From Pseudonocardia cypriaca (GTDB taxonomy: Bacteria > Actinomycetota > Actinomycetes > Mycobacteriales > Pseudonocardiaceae): DNA of 64,000 nt. Each line of letters opens with the position of its first letter. The first letter of the stretch is position 1. Location of the stretch: NCBI RefSeq assembly GCF_006717045.1, contig NZ_VFPH01000001.1:2790001-2854000 (forward strand), given 5' to 3'. Of this stretch, positions 39,874 through 48,811 are shown in pieces. The notes under the pieces are model-generated. The model saw nothing but the letters and a program-made list of their open reading frames with translations, was not told the origin of the DNA and did not search any database. The translations under genes and the position numbers were made by a program.

Positions 39874-41268
39874 GTGGACAGGGGTTACGAGGGAGACTCG
39901 GGCTACCTCGCGCACCTCGGATCCGCAGCGGGCACCGGCCGCTGGGATGCCGGCGATCGTGGTGTTGGTGACGATGCCGCCGCGGGGGTCGCGCGGCGGT
40001 TGCAGGCCAGGCTCGATCGGCACATCTGGCTGCTGGAGCGGCTGCGCACCGAGCAGCTCTACTCCGAGCCGCCCGGCCTTCCCGAGCTGCATGACACCGC
40101 GCTCCGGATGCGGCGCGACACCGAGAGCCTGTTGCTGCTCGCCGGCCATGAGCCCGGTGCGGCGTCGGCGGGGCCGCGCAGGCTCGGCGATCTCGCCGCC
40201 GACGCCGCCGCCCTCGCCGAGGAGCCCAGCCGGGTCGACGTGCGGCCCGCCCCGGCCGCCCTCGTCGAGCCTGCGGCGGCGGTGGAGTTCGTGCACGTGC
40301 TCGCCGAGCTCGTCGACCACGTCACCGCGGTCTACCCGGGCGCTCGCATCGAGCTCGTCGCCCGCGTGGAGCCCGGCAACCGTGGCGTCACCGTCGACGC
40401 GTTCGTCAACGGGGCGGCCCGCCACGACCCGGACGGGTTCGGCGGTCGCCGGGCCGCAGCCGCTGCCGAGCAGCTCGCCCACCGCTCCCGCTACGGGGTG
40501 ACGCTCCGCCGTCCGCCCAGCGGCCCTCCGCCCACCGGATCCGGGCTGGTCGCGAGCGTCCATTGCCCCCCGGCGGTGGTCACGGTGGAGGAACCGCCGC
40601 TTCCCCCGCCGGAGCCGGTGGTGGACCGCACCGGGCTGTCGTCGCTGTCGGCGTACGAGTTCGGCTTCGACGCCGGTGGCCTCAACGGACATGCGCCGAG
40701 CGGCATCAACGGCTCCAGCACGCCGGTGCCGGGCCCGGTGGTGGAGCCGAGCAACGGCCACGGCAACGGACGGCCGTCGCTGTCGTTCGACGACGCGCCC
40801 GCCTACTCGCCGTCGTCCTCCTCCCAGGTGGACGAGCTGTTCGGTCCGCTGCTCGACCTGCCCCTCGAGCCGATCGACGACCGGTACGCCACCCCGATCT
40901 TCGAGGCGATCGCGTCCGCGTGGTTCCGCGAGGACGAAGCGGGCGGCGGGCAGGGCGGCACCGGCCCGCTCGACTGGCAGACCCCGCAGGACGACGAGTG
41001 GCGCGAGGCCGCCGCCCGCGCCGCCCGCCCCGAACCCGAGCTCCCCACCACGGCCAGCGGCCTGCCCCGGCGCCGCCCGGGCAACCAGCTCGTGCCGCCG
41101 CCGCGCTCGACCGAGCAGAACGGCCGGAACGGCAGCCAGCAGGCCACCCCCGCCGACCGCGCGCCCGACCGGGTCCGGGACCGGCTCAGCACCTACCAGC
41201 GCGGGCTGCGCGAGGGCCGGCACCGGGCCCCCGGGTCCGAGGGCGGCGCCGAGCCAGAGGACTGGTGA
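39874..41268 (+). CDS. Degenerate histidine-kinase-like protein (pseudokinase of the CvnA-type group)
   Basis: A 464-residue cytoplasmic protein. Residues about 40-105 (RLQARLDRHIWLLERLR, LRMRRDTESLLLLAGHEP) align with the dimerisation region of large actinobacterial sensor kinases of the CvnA type. Residues about 130-230 align with their ATPase domain. Catalytic features are lost: the phospho-acceptor LDH reads LHD, the N-box ELLxNA reads ELVDHV, and the DxGxGM G1 box is absent. There are no sensor or membrane segments. A disordered Pro/Ser/Gly tail ends in QRGLREGRHRAP, as in CvnA homologues. Probably a scaffold or remnant. GTG start with GGAGAGG upstream. Confidence 0.65.
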   Translation: MDRGYEGDSGYLAHLGSAAGTGRWDAGDRGVGDDAAAGVARRLQARLDRHIWLLERLRTEQLYSEPPGLPELHDTALRMRRDTESLLLLAGHEPGAASAGPRRLGDLAADAAALAEEPSRVDVRPAPAALVEPAAAVEFVHVLAELVDHVTAVYPGARIELVARVEPGNRGVTVDAFVNGAARHDPDGFGGRRAAAAAEQLAHRSRYGVTLRRPPSGPPPTGSGLVASVHCPPAVVTVEEPPLPPPEPVVDRTGLSSLSAYEFGFDAGGLNGHAPSGINGSSTPVPGPVVEPSNGHGNGRPSLSFDDAPAYSPSSSSQVDELFGPLLDLPLEPIDDRYATPIFEAIASAWFREDEAGGGQGGTGPLDWQTPQDDEWREAAARAARPEPELPTTASGLPRRRPGNQLVPPPRSTEQNGRNGSQQATPADRAPDRVRDRLSTYQRGLREGRHRAPGSEGGAEPEDW

Positions 41269-41300
41269 TCGCCGGCCCCGGCGCATGACAGGGTGACGGG

Positions 41301-42500
41301 GTGGTCTACGACGTCGCGGCGGTTCGCGCACACTTCCCGGCCCTGAGGGCGGGCTACGCCCACTTCGACGGTCCTGGCGGGTCCCAGGTTCCCGCCGAGG
41401 TGGCGGACGCGGTGGCCGGCACGCTGGTGGCGCCGCTGGCCAACCGCGGCCGGGTCACCGCCGCCGAGCGCGCCGCCGACGACATCGTCGTGGCCGCCCG
41501 CCGGGCCGTCGCCGATCTGCTCGGCGCCGACCCGGGCGGGGTCGTCTTCGGCCGGAGCATGACCCAGATCACCTTCGACGTCGCACGCACGCTCGCCGCC
41601 ACCTGGGCGCCCGGCGACGAGGTCGTGGTCACCTCGCTCGACCACGACGCCAACGTCCGGCCCTGGGTGCTCGCCGCGGAGGCCGTGGGTGCGCGCGTGC
41701 GCTGGGCCGAGTTCGACCCGGCCACCGCGGAGCTCCCCGCAGAGGCCGTCGCGGAGGTCCTGTCGCCGCGCACGCGGCTCGTCGCCGTGACGGCCGCGTC
41801 GAACCTGCTCGGCACCTGCCCGCCGGTGCGCGCGATCACCGATCTGGCGCACAGCGCGGGCGCGCTCGCCTACGTCGACGGCGTGCACGCGGCCGCGCAC
41901 CTCCCCGTGCACGTCGAGGCGCTCGGCGCGGACTTCTTCGCGTGCTCCCCGTACAAGTTCCTCGGCCCGCACTGCGGGGTGCTCGCCGCGGCACCCGCCG
42001 TGCTGGAGCGGCTGCACCCGCAGAAGCTGCTGCCCTCACCCGACGCCGTGCCGGAGCGCTTCGAGCTCGGAACGCTGCCCTACGAGCTCCTCGCGGGCAC
42101 CACTGCGGCGATCGACTTCCTCGCCGGGCTCGGCACCGGCGATACCCGGCGGGATCGGCTCGTGACGGCCCTCGGCGCGATCGGGGCCCACGAGGACCGG
42201 CTCCGCGAGCGGATCGAAGCCGGTCTCGCCGAGCTGCCGGGCGTCACCGTGCTGTCGCGGGCGGCGCACCGCACGCCCACGCTGCTCGTCACGTTCGCCG
42301 ACCGGGAGCCCGCCGCCGCGTACGCGTTCCTCGCCGAACGCGGCGTGCACGCCCCGGCGGGCGCGTTCTACGCCCTGGAGCCGTCCCGCCGCCTCGGCCT
42401 CGGGGACACGGGCTCACTCCGGATCGGCCTCGCGCCCTACGTCGACGACGGCGACGTCGACCGCCTGCTCGCGGGGCTGGCCGAGTTCCTCGGGCAGTAG
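41301..42500 (+). CDS. Class V aminotransferase, cysteine desulfurase-like
   Basis: A 399-residue PLP enzyme of fold type I. The PLP Lys is in FFACSPYKFLGPH (about 216), the Asp/His pair in YVDGVHAAAH, and the N-terminus is YAHFDGPGGSQVP. This matches the cysteine-desulfurase-like group (VC1184 type) rather than housekeeping IscS/SufS. No Fe-S assembly genes accompany it. GTG start. Sulfur-transfer or lyase activity on a cysteine derivative is possible; the substrate is not decidable. It converges on the sigma-factor gene, with 1 nt between the stops. Confidence 0.85.
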   Translation: MVYDVAAVRAHFPALRAGYAHFDGPGGSQVPAEVADAVAGTLVAPLANRGRVTAAERAADDIVVAARRAVADLLGADPGGVVFGRSMTQITFDVARTLAATWAPGDEVVVTSLDHDANVRPWVLAAEAVGARVRWAEFDPATAELPAEAVAEVLSPRTRLVAVTAASNLLGTCPPVRAITDLAHSAGALAYVDGVHAAAHLPVHVEALGADFFACSPYKFLGPHCGVLAAAPAVLERLHPQKLLPSPDAVPERFELGTLPYELLAGTTAAIDFLAGLGTGDTRRDRLVTALGAIGAHEDRLRERIEAGLAELPGVTVLSRAAHRTPTLLVTFADREPAAAYAFLAERGVHAPAGAFYALEPSRRLGLGDTGSLRIGLAPYVDDGDVDRLLAGLAEFLGQ

Positions 42501-42501
42501 C

Positions 42502-43173
42502 TCAGGCGACGAAGGCCGGGTCGAGGCGCTCGCGCAACCGGCGCAGCCCGTCGGAGGTGTAGCGCTTCACGGCGCCGGTGGACAGCTGCATCAGCTCGGC
42601 GGCCTCGGCCACGGACAGCTGCCACTGCATCCGGATGACGACGGCCTCGCGCTCGCGGGGCGAGAGCGCGGCCAGCGCGTCGCGCAGCAGCGCGGCGTCG
42701 GCGACCTGCGTGGAGACGTCGACCGGCGCGCTCGGGGTGTCGTCGCCGCGATCGGGATCGTCGATGCTGACGTTGGCGCGGGCCGGGATCACCTCGCGCA
42801 GCTCGCGGTTGATCTCGTTGCAGACGGCCGTGAGCACGTACGCCTGCATGTTGGTGATCTCGGGCGGGTCGCCCTGCTGCCTGCGCAGGATCTTCTCGAA
42901 GGCCCGCTGCACGACGTCCTCTGCGCGGCCCTGGTCGCCGACCTTGCGCGTGGCGTAGCGGACCATCGAGGGCGAGCGCTCCCGGTAGGCCGCTGCGAGC
43001 CGCTCGGCGAACGTGGCCGGGTCGACCCGCGAGACGCGCCCGATCCGCGACCGCCCCGGCGGGACGAGCCCGAGAACGGTGCCCTCGCCCCGCTCGGCCG
43101 CGGCTGCCAACAGGCGTGAGAGGAGCGGGAACTCCTCGACAGGATCGACGTCCACGTTTCCCCCCGGACTCAT
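42502..43173 (-). CDS. RNA polymerase sigma factor, ECF-type
   Basis: A 223-residue sigma-70 family protein. Region 2 spans about residues 55-120 (YRERSPSMVRYATRKVGDQGRAEDVVQRAFEKI, described by its D-x-x-Q/E-x-x-F pattern) and region 4 spans about 160-215 (ALSPREREAVVIRMQWQLSVAEAAELM). A longer N-terminal arm of about 45 residues precedes region 2. I use ATG 43173 because starts further upstream overlap the Lrp gene in another frame. No anti-sigma gene adjoins. Its position after an Lrp regulator gene on the same strand suggests joint transcription, but the regulon cannot be seen. Confidence 0.85.
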   Translation of the reverse strand: MSPGGNVDVDPVEEFPLLSRLLAAAAERGEGTVLGLVPPGRSRIGRVSRVDPATFAERLAAAYRERSPSMVRYATRKVGDQGRAEDVVQRAFEKILRRQQGDPPEITNMQAYVLTAVCNEINRELREVIPARANVSIDDPDRGDDTPSAPVDVSTQVADAALLRDALAALSPREREAVVIRMQWQLSVAEAAELMQLSTGAVKRYTSDGLRRLRERLDPAFVA

Positions 43174-43213
43174 GGCCTCAGATCGTACGGGGCCGGGCGG
43201 ATCATTCGGGAGC

Positions 43214-43726
43214 TCAGATCCCGCGTCTGCCGGCCGCCCTGGTGTGCTCGAAGATGAGGTTGGTCTCGGTGCCGGCGATGGCGGAGTCGCGGTTGAGGTG
43301 GTCGGCAACGAACGCCCGCAGCGCGTCGGTGCTGGCGGTGGCGACGTGCAGCAGGAAGTCGTTGGCGCCCGCGACGAAGTAGACGTCCAGCACCTCGGGG
43401 CGCCGGGACAGGGCCGCGACGTGCTCGTTGAGGCTGCCGCGCGCGTGCGGCTGGAGCCGGATGGCGATCATGGCCTCGAGGTCGTGGCCGAGGGCGCGCG
43501 GGTCGATGTCGGCGTGGAAGCCGCGGATCACCCCGTTCGCCAGCAGGGCGCGGACGCGGGCGAGGCAGGTGGACTGGGCGATGCCGACGCGGTCGGCCAG
43601 CTCCTTGTTGGAGATGCGGGCGTCGTCGGCGAGGACCCGCAGGATCGCCCGGTCGGTGAGGTCGAGGCGAACGTCCTGCGGCCGGAGCGCCCGTTCGGGG
43701 CGTGTCCCTGCAGGTGGTAGCGGCAT
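43214..43726 (-). CDS. Lrp/AsnC-family regulator, probable regulator of alanine dehydrogenase
   Basis: A 170-residue protein with an N-terminal HTH (LDLTDRAILRVLADDARISNKELADRVGIAQSTCLARVRAL, summarised by its RISNKELADRVGIA and STC recognition turn) and a RAM effector-binding domain (MIAIRLQPHARGS, VYFVAGANDFLLHV). It is divergent from ald with a 68-bp gap, the arrangement seen for AldR in mycobacteria. Alanine or another amino acid is the likely effector. It probably binds the TCTCC-N4-GGAGA dyad between the two genes and may control itself. Confidence 0.9.
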   Translation of the reverse strand: MPLPPAGTRPERALRPQDVRLDLTDRAILRVLADDARISNKELADRVGIAQSTCLARVRALLANGVIRGFHADIDPRALGHDLEAMIAIRLQPHARGSLNEHVAALSRRPEVLDVYFVAGANDFLLHVATASTDALRAFVADHLNRDSAIAGTETNLIFEHTRAAGRRGI

Positions 43727-43743
43727 CGGCGCAATCTACCGAA

Positions 43744-43757
43744 TCTCCTGCCGGAGA
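43744..43757. promoter_or_regulatory. Candidate Lrp/AldR binding dyad
   Basis: TCTCC and GGAGA flank TGCC, forming a 14-bp inverted repeat within the 68-bp region between the divergent lrp and ald genes. It lies close to the lrp start and about 38 bp before the ald ATG, suiting a shared regulator site. No other dyad of similar quality is present there. Confidence 0.5.
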
Positions 43758-43794
43758 AGTTGCCGCTCGTCAGCAGTATCTTCATCCTCGGTCC

Positions 43795-44913
43795 ATGAGG
43801 ATCGGTGTTCCCCGCGAGGTCAAGAACCACGAGTACCGGGTTGCGCTCACCCCGGCAGGCGCCCAGGAGCTCACCCGCGCCGGGCATCACGTGCTCGTCG
43901 AGCGCGGCGCCGGCGTCGGCAGCTCGATCAGCGACGCCGACTTCGAGGCGGTCGGTGCCCACATCGTCACCACCGCCGACGAGGTGTGGTCCGCCGCCGA
44001 CCTGCTGCTCAAGGTGAAGGAACCGATCGAGCAGGAGTACCACCGGCTGCGCCGCGACCAGGTGCTGTTCACCTACCTGCACCTCGCCGCGTCCAAGGAG
44101 TGCACCCAGGCCCTGCTCGACGCGGGGACCACGGCGATCGCCTACGAGACCGTGCGCCTGCCCGACGGCAGCCTCCCGCTGCTCGCCCCGATGAGCGAGG
44201 TTGCGGGCCGGCTCGCGCCGCAGGCCGGCGCCAACGCCCTGATGCGTGCGGCCGGCGGGCGTGGCGTGCTGCTGGGCGGGGTGCCCGGCGTGCGGCCGGC
44301 CAACGTCGTCGTGATCGGCGCCGGGGTGGCCGGGCAGAACGCGGTGGCCATGGCCGTCGGGCTCGGCGCCGACGTCACCGTGCTCGACCTCGACCTCGGC
44401 AAGCTGCGCCAGGTCGACGACCGCTACGCGGGCCGGGTCCGCACCGTCGCCTCCAACAGCCACGAGCTGGAGAAGGCCTGCCTCGACGCCGACCTCGTGA
44501 TCGGCGCCGTCCTCGTGCCGGGCGCCCGCGCCCCGCGGCTGGTCAGCAACGACCTCGTGCGGCGGATGAAGCCCGGCTCCGTGCTCGTCGACATCGCGAT
44601 CGACCAGGGCGGCTGCTTCGAGGACTCGCGGCCGACCACCCACGCCGACCCGACCTACATCGTCCACGGCTCGGTGTTCTACTGCGTGGCCAACATGCCC
44701 GGCGCCGTGCCGCACACCTCCACCTACGCGCTGACGAACGCCACGCTGCCCTACGTGCTGCGGCTGGCGAACCTGGGCTGGTCCGACGCACTCGCGGCGG
44801 ACGCCGCCCTGGCGGGCGGTCTCTCGACGCACCACGGGGCGCTCACCAACCTGCAGGTCGCCCACGACCTGGGCCTGCCCTACGCCGACCCGCACACCCT
44901 CATCTCGGCCTGA
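43795..44913 (+). CDS. ald: Alanine dehydrogenase
   Basis: A 372-residue enzyme, the usual length. It has MRIGVPREVKNHEYRVALTPAG at the N-terminus with the substrate-binding Arg, Lys in LLLKVKEP, His in TYLHLAASKECT, the NAD motif VVIGAGVAGQNAV, and the C-terminal substrate-domain runs NMPGAVPHTSTYAL and DIAIDQGGC. It interconverts L-alanine with pyruvate and ammonia using NAD. The ATG at 43795 begins the conserved protein. The neighbouring divergent Lrp-type gene makes regulation by alanine likely. Confidence 0.97.
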   Translation: MRIGVPREVKNHEYRVALTPAGAQELTRAGHHVLVERGAGVGSSISDADFEAVGAHIVTTADEVWSAADLLLKVKEPIEQEYHRLRRDQVLFTYLHLAASKECTQALLDAGTTAIAYETVRLPDGSLPLLAPMSEVAGRLAPQAGANALMRAAGGRGVLLGGVPGVRPANVVVIGAGVAGQNAVAMAVGLGADVTVLDLDLGKLRQVDDRYAGRVRTVASNSHELEKACLDADLVIGAVLVPGARAPRLVSNDLVRRMKPGSVLVDIAIDQGGCFEDSRPTTHADPTYIVHGSVFYCVANMPGAVPHTSTYALTNATLPYVLRLANLGWSDALAADAALAGGLSTHHGALTNLQVAHDLGLPYADPHTLISA

Positions 44914-45024
44914 CCAGCCCCGGAGCGGCCTGCTCTGCGGCGTGCGTCACGCGGTGGAGTACGCCGTCGGGTCGTGTGGCCTACACCGCGCGCCGGGAGC
45001 GGCAGCGGCGCATAGGGTTCCGCC

Positions 45025-46074
45025 GTGACCGAGTGGTGGGTCTTCGCGCTCGCGGCGCTGCCGGTACTGGGGCTGCTCGCGGGTGTCGTCGTGCTGCGGG
45101 GGCGCAGGCGCGCCCCCGACCACGACCCGTTGCCCGCCGAGCCGGAGGACCGCCCGCTCGCCGCCGTGGTGGCGAACCCCACGAAGATCGAGCCGGGCAC
45201 GCAGCAGCGGATCGAGGCGGTCTGCACGGGCCTCGGCTGGGCCGAGCCGCTGTGGCTCGAGACCACGGTCGAGGATCCCGGGACCGGGCAGGCGAAGCTC
45301 GCGATCGACAAGGGCGCCGACGTGGTGCTCGCCTGCGGCGGGGACGGCACCGTCCGCTCGGTGGCCGAGGCGCTGGCCGGCACCGGCGTGGCGATGGGCC
45401 TGGTGCCCGCGGGCACCGGGAACCTGCTGGCCCGCACCGTCGGTACCCCGGACGGCGTTGCGGACGCCACCCGCGTGGCGCTCACGGGTGACGACCGAGC
45501 GATCGACGTCGGCCGCATCCGGATCGACGGCTCGCAGGAGGAGCGGGTGTTCCTCGTGATGGCCGGCACCGGCTTCGACGCCGCGATCATGGAGAGCACG
45601 CCGGAGGCGTTGAAGGTCAAGGTCGGTCCGCTCGCCTACGTGATCTCCGGCCTGCGCGCCATGCGCGGCCGGCGCATCCGCGTGACCCTCAGCCTCGACG
45701 ACGGCCCGCCGCTGCGCCGCCGCACCCGCACCGTCCTCGTCGGCAACAGCGGCACGCTGCTCGGCGGGCTCGTGCTCATGCCGCGCGCGAGGATCGACGA
45801 CGGTGTCCTCGACGTGGTGAGCCTCGCGCCGGGCACGCTCGCGGGCTGGGTCGCGGTGGCCCTGCGCGTGATCACGAAGCGCCCCAGGGGCCACGAGCGC
45901 GTCGAGCACTGGCAGGCCCGCTCGATCGTGATCCGCACCGAGGCTCCCCAGCCGTGCCAGGTCGACGGCGACCCGGTCGGCGACGCGCAGGAGCTCTCGA
46001 TCCGCGTCGACCCGAGCACGCTGGTGCTGCGCGTGCCGGACGTCCCGCCGCCCGACGCCCCGGACGCGGGATAG
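45025..46074 (+). CDS. Diacylglycerol/lipid kinase-family protein with N-terminal membrane anchor
   Basis: A 349-residue protein. One membrane span (residues about 4-25) precedes a DAGK catalytic domain with the nucleotide signature LACGGDGTVRSVAEAL and LVPAGTGNLLART, and a C-terminal beta domain ending near CQVDGDPVG. Such enzymes phosphorylate diacylglycerol, sphingoid or other lipids at the inner membrane face. The GTG start lies 6 nt after a TAGGGT -10 box (45013-45018), with no ribosome-binding site, so translation is probably leaderless. cobF follows within 10 nt, but a shared role with cobalamin synthesis is not evident. Confidence 0.87.
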   Translation: MTEWWVFALAALPVLGLLAGVVVLRGRRRAPDHDPLPAEPEDRPLAAVVANPTKIEPGTQQRIEAVCTGLGWAEPLWLETTVEDPGTGQAKLAIDKGADVVLACGGDGTVRSVAEALAGTGVAMGLVPAGTGNLLARTVGTPDGVADATRVALTGDDRAIDVGRIRIDGSQEERVFLVMAGTGFDAAIMESTPEALKVKVGPLAYVISGLRAMRGRRIRVTLSLDDGPPLRRRTRTVLVGNSGTLLGGLVLMPRARIDDGVLDVVSLAPGTLAGWVAVALRVITKRPRGHERVEHWQARSIVIRTEAPQPCQVDGDPVGDAQELSIRVDPSTLVLRVPDVPPPDAPDAG

Positions 46075-46083
46075 GGGGAGGCG

Positions 46084-46851
46084 GTGCGCACGGTCTACGT
46101 GATCGGCATCGGCGCGGGCGACCCCGAGCACCTCACGCTGCAGGCGGTCGCCGCGATGAACCGGGTCGACGTGTTCTTCACGATCGACAAGGGCGAGGCG
46201 AAGGCCGAGCTGGCCGCGCTGCGCGCCACGCTGCTCGCCCGCCACGTCACGCGGCCGCACCGGGTGGTGACGGCGCGCGATCCCGAGCGGGACCGCAGCG
46301 CGCCGACCGGACGGTACGCGGGTGCTGTTGCCGACTGGCAGGAGCGCAGGGCGGCGGTCTACGAGCGGATGCTCGCCGACGAGCTCGCGGACGACGGGTG
46401 CGGCGCGTTCCTCGTGTGGGGCGATCCGGCGCTCTACGACGGGACGCTGCGGATCCTGGAGCGGATCCGGAACCGCGGCGCCGTCGAGTTCGAGGTGGTC
46501 TCGATCCCGGGGATCAGCGCCGTGCAGGCGCTCGCCGCCGGGCACCGGATCGCGTTGAACCGGGTCGGGCGGCCGGTCACCGTCACGACGGGACGCAGGC
46601 TCGCCGAGGAGGGCCCGCCGCCGGGGGCGGACGACGTCGTCGTGATGCTGGACGCGGTGGACGCCTTCGCCGCGCTGCCGGGGGACCTCTGGGACATCTA
46701 CTGGGGCGCCTACCTCGGCACCCCCGACGAGGTGCTCGTGCACGGCCCGCTCCGGGACGTGAAGGCGGAGATCGTGCGGCGGCGCGGCGAGCTGCGCTCC
46801 CGCAAGGGCTGGATCATGGACACCTACCTGCTGCGGCGGCGCAGCCCGTGA
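46084..46851 (+). CDS. cobF: Precorrin-6A synthase (deacetylating)
   Basis: A 255-residue SAM-dependent tetrapyrrole methylase. It has YVIGIGAGDPEHLTLQAV at the N-terminus, GAFLVWGDPALYD and VEFEVVSIPGISAVQALAA, all typical of CobF. It methylates C-1 of precorrin-5 with loss of acetate, giving precorrin-6A in the aerobic cobalamin route. GTG start with GGGGGAGG ending 2 nt before it. Its stop overlaps cobK by 4 bp. Confidence 0.93.
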   Translation: MRTVYVIGIGAGDPEHLTLQAVAAMNRVDVFFTIDKGEAKAELAALRATLLARHVTRPHRVVTARDPERDRSAPTGRYAGAVADWQERRAAVYERMLADELADDGCGAFLVWGDPALYDGTLRILERIRNRGAVEFEVVSIPGISAVQALAAGHRIALNRVGRPVTVTTGRRLAEEGPPPGADDVVVMLDAVDAFAALPGDLWDIYWGAYLGTPDEVLVHGPLRDVKAEIVRRRGELRSRKGWIMDTYLLRRRSP

Positions 46852-47630
46852 GTCCGACCAGCGTGCTGGTGCTCGGCGGCACGGCGGAGGCGCGCCGCCT
46901 CGCCGCCGTCCTGCACCGCGACGGCGCGTTCGCCGTGACCTCCTCGCTCGCCGGGCGGGTCGCGGTGCCGCGACTGCCGTGCGGCGAGGTCCGGATCGGC
47001 GGGTTCGGCGGCGCCGAGGGCCTCGCCGGGTGGCTGCGCGAGCACGGCACGGACGTGGTGGTGGACGCGACGCACCCGTTCGCCGCCCGCATGACCGCCA
47101 ACGCGGTGGCCGCCACGTCCGCCGCAGGTGTGCCCCTCGTCGTGCTGCGGCGGCCCGGCTGGACCGAGGGGCCGGGGGACCGCTGGCACCGGGTGCCCGA
47201 CGCGCGGGGTGCCGCCGCGCTGGCGCCCCGGCTGGGCAGCCGGGTGTTCCTAGCCACCGGCGCCGGTGACCTCGCCGCGCTCGCCGGCATCGACGCGTGG
47301 TGCCTGCTGCGTGCGGTCGACCCGCCGCCCCCGCCGCTCCCGCCCCGCCACCACCTCGTGCTCGCACGCGGCCCGTTCACGGCCGACGCCGAGCGCGCGC
47401 TGCTGCGCGAGCATCGGATCGAGGTGCTCGTCGCGCGGGACAGCGGGGGAGAGCTGACCGCCGCGAAGCTGGTGGCCGCGCGCGAGCTGGGGTTGCCCGT
47501 CGTGCTGATCGCCCGCCCGCCGGCACCGGACGCGCCGGCTGTCGCGAGTGTGGAGGAGGCGGTGGCCTGGGTGACCGCCCGCGTGTCTGCGGCCCGTGAA
47601 CGATCTACGCCTCGCCCGCCCCGCCTGTGA
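46848..47630 (+). CDS. cobK: Precorrin-6A reductase
   Basis: A 260-residue CobK/CbiJ protein. It has the NADPH-binding start VLVLGGTAEARRLA, VDATHPFAARMTANA, LLRAVDPP and the family motif VARDSGGELTAAKLVAARELGLPVVLI. It reduces precorrin-6A to dihydroprecorrin-6A, the step after CobF, so the pair provides two successive reactions. The remaining cob genes are not in the window. Start and stop both overlap neighbouring genes by 4 bp. Confidence 0.92.
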   Translation: MSPTSVLVLGGTAEARRLAAVLHRDGAFAVTSSLAGRVAVPRLPCGEVRIGGFGGAEGLAGWLREHGTDVVVDATHPFAARMTANAVAATSAAGVPLVVLRRPGWTEGPGDRWHRVPDARGAAALAPRLGSRVFLATGAGDLAALAGIDAWCLLRAVDPPPPPLPPRHHLVLARGPFTADAERALLREHRIEVLVARDSGGELTAAKLVAARELGLPVVLIARPPAPDAPAVASVEEAVAWVTARVSAARERSTPRPPRL

Positions 47631-48811
47631 GGAGAGCCGTGCTGCGCGGAGTCGCACCGCTGCTGGCCGTGCTGGTGCTGCTGGTGGTCGCCGCCTGCGC
47701 CGCACCGGGGGCCGCACCGGCAGACCCCTCCACGGACTGTCCGCCGAGCTCTGCGGCTGCGCCCGTGGAGCTGCGGCACGCCACCAACGTCTCGGTGCGC
47801 GAAGCTGGTGGCTACCGCGTGCTGACCGTCGCCCAGCCGTTCCCGGGTGGTCCGCCGGAGTCGACCGTGCTGGTGCCCTGCGGCGCTCCGGCGCCTGCGC
47901 TGCCCCCCGAGCTCGCCGGGGCGCCGGTGATCGAGGTACCGGTGCGCAGCGTGTACGCCGCATCCACCACCCAGCTGCCGATGATCGTCGACATCGGCGC
48001 CCTCGACGTGCTCACCGGCGTCGGCACGCCGGACTTCGTCTCCGGGCCCGAGGTGCGGGCGCGGATCGACGCCGGGCGGGTGGCCGGGTTCGCCACCAGC
48101 GGGCAGGTCGACATCGAACGCGTGGTGGCGGCCGCGCCGGACGTGCTGCTCAGCCAGGGCACCGACGACCCCGCGTTCCCCACGCTGCGCGAGGCGGGGA
48201 TCCCCGTGCTCGGCTGGGCGGAGTACCTGGAGAGCGGTCCGCTCGCGCAGGCCGAGTGGATCAAGGTGATGGGTGTGCTGACCGGGCGGGAGGCCGAGGC
48301 CGAGCAGGTGTTCACCGCCATCGAGACGCGCTACCGGGACCTCGCCGCGCTTGCATCGGGCGCGGTCCACACGTCTGGGCCCGTCCCGGTGCTGGCCGGT
48401 CAGCTCTACGAGGGCGGCTGGCGGGTACCGACCGGAGGGAGCACCGCGGGTGCGCTCCTGCGCGACGCGGGCGCCACCTGGTCGGAGGCGGGCAACCCGG
48501 CACGGGGCGGCATCCCGAAGGACTTCGAGAGCGTCTACACCGCCGACGGGGCGGCCCCGATCTGGATCGCCGACGGGCCGTGGCCGACGCTCGCCGACGT
48601 CACCGCGGCCGACCCGCGCTACGGGGAGCTGGCGGCCGTGCGGACCGGCCAGGTGTGGAACCGCGACCGGCGGATCGGCCCGACCGGTGGCAACGAGCTG
48701 CACGAGCGCGGTGTGACCCGTCCCGACGAGCAGCTCGCCGACCTGGTCGCGGTGCTGCACCCGGACCTGCTGCCCGGGCACGCGTACACCTACCTGCGGC
48801 GGGTGTCGTGA
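47627..48811 (+). CDS. Cobalamin/siderophore-type ABC transporter substrate-binding lipoprotein (BtuF/FecB-like)
   Basis: A 394-residue class III binding protein. The lipoprotein signal LLAVLVLLVVAACA ends in a lipobox, and the Fe/B12 helical-backbone domain follows (LPMIVDIGALDVLTGVG, VDIERVVAAAPDVLLSQG). The GTG at 47627 overlaps cobK by 4 bp; an in-frame GTG at 47639 with GAGGAG 4 nt upstream is an equally good start and would shorten the signal by four residues. Coupling to cobK favours a corrinoid ligand, but siderophore or heme cannot be excluded. Confidence 0.85.
   Translation: MRRAVLRGVAPLLAVLVLLVVAACAAPGAAPADPSTDCPPSSAAAPVELRHATNVSVREAGGYRVLTVAQPFPGGPPESTVLVPCGAPAPALPPELAGAPVIEVPVRSVYAASTTQLPMIVDIGALDVLTGVGTPDFVSGPEVRARIDAGRVAGFATSGQVDIERVVAAAPDVLLSQGTDDPAFPTLREAGIPVLGWAEYLESGPLAQAEWIKVMGVLTGREAEAEQVFTAIETRYRDLAALASGAVHTSGPVPVLAGQLYEGGWRVPTGGSTAGALLRDAGATWSEAGNPARGGIPKDFESVYTADGAAPIWIADGPWPTLADVTAADPRYGELAAVRTGQVWNRDRRIGPTGGNELHERGVTRPDEQLADLVAVLHPDLLPGHAYTYLRRVS

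Noticed and set aside
40059..40325. Evidence for a functional histidine kinase in the 39874 gene
   Set aside because: The fold resemblance is clear, but the acceptor His, N-box and G-box are not in their places, so an active-kinase call was dropped in favour of a pseudokinase.
44914..45024. A cobalamin riboswitch before the lipid-kinase/cobF/cobK/importer genes
   Set aside because: I looked for one because of the cobalamin genes, but the 111-bp gap is too short for the aptamer. It holds a TAnnnT box 6 nt before the start, leaving no leader RNA.
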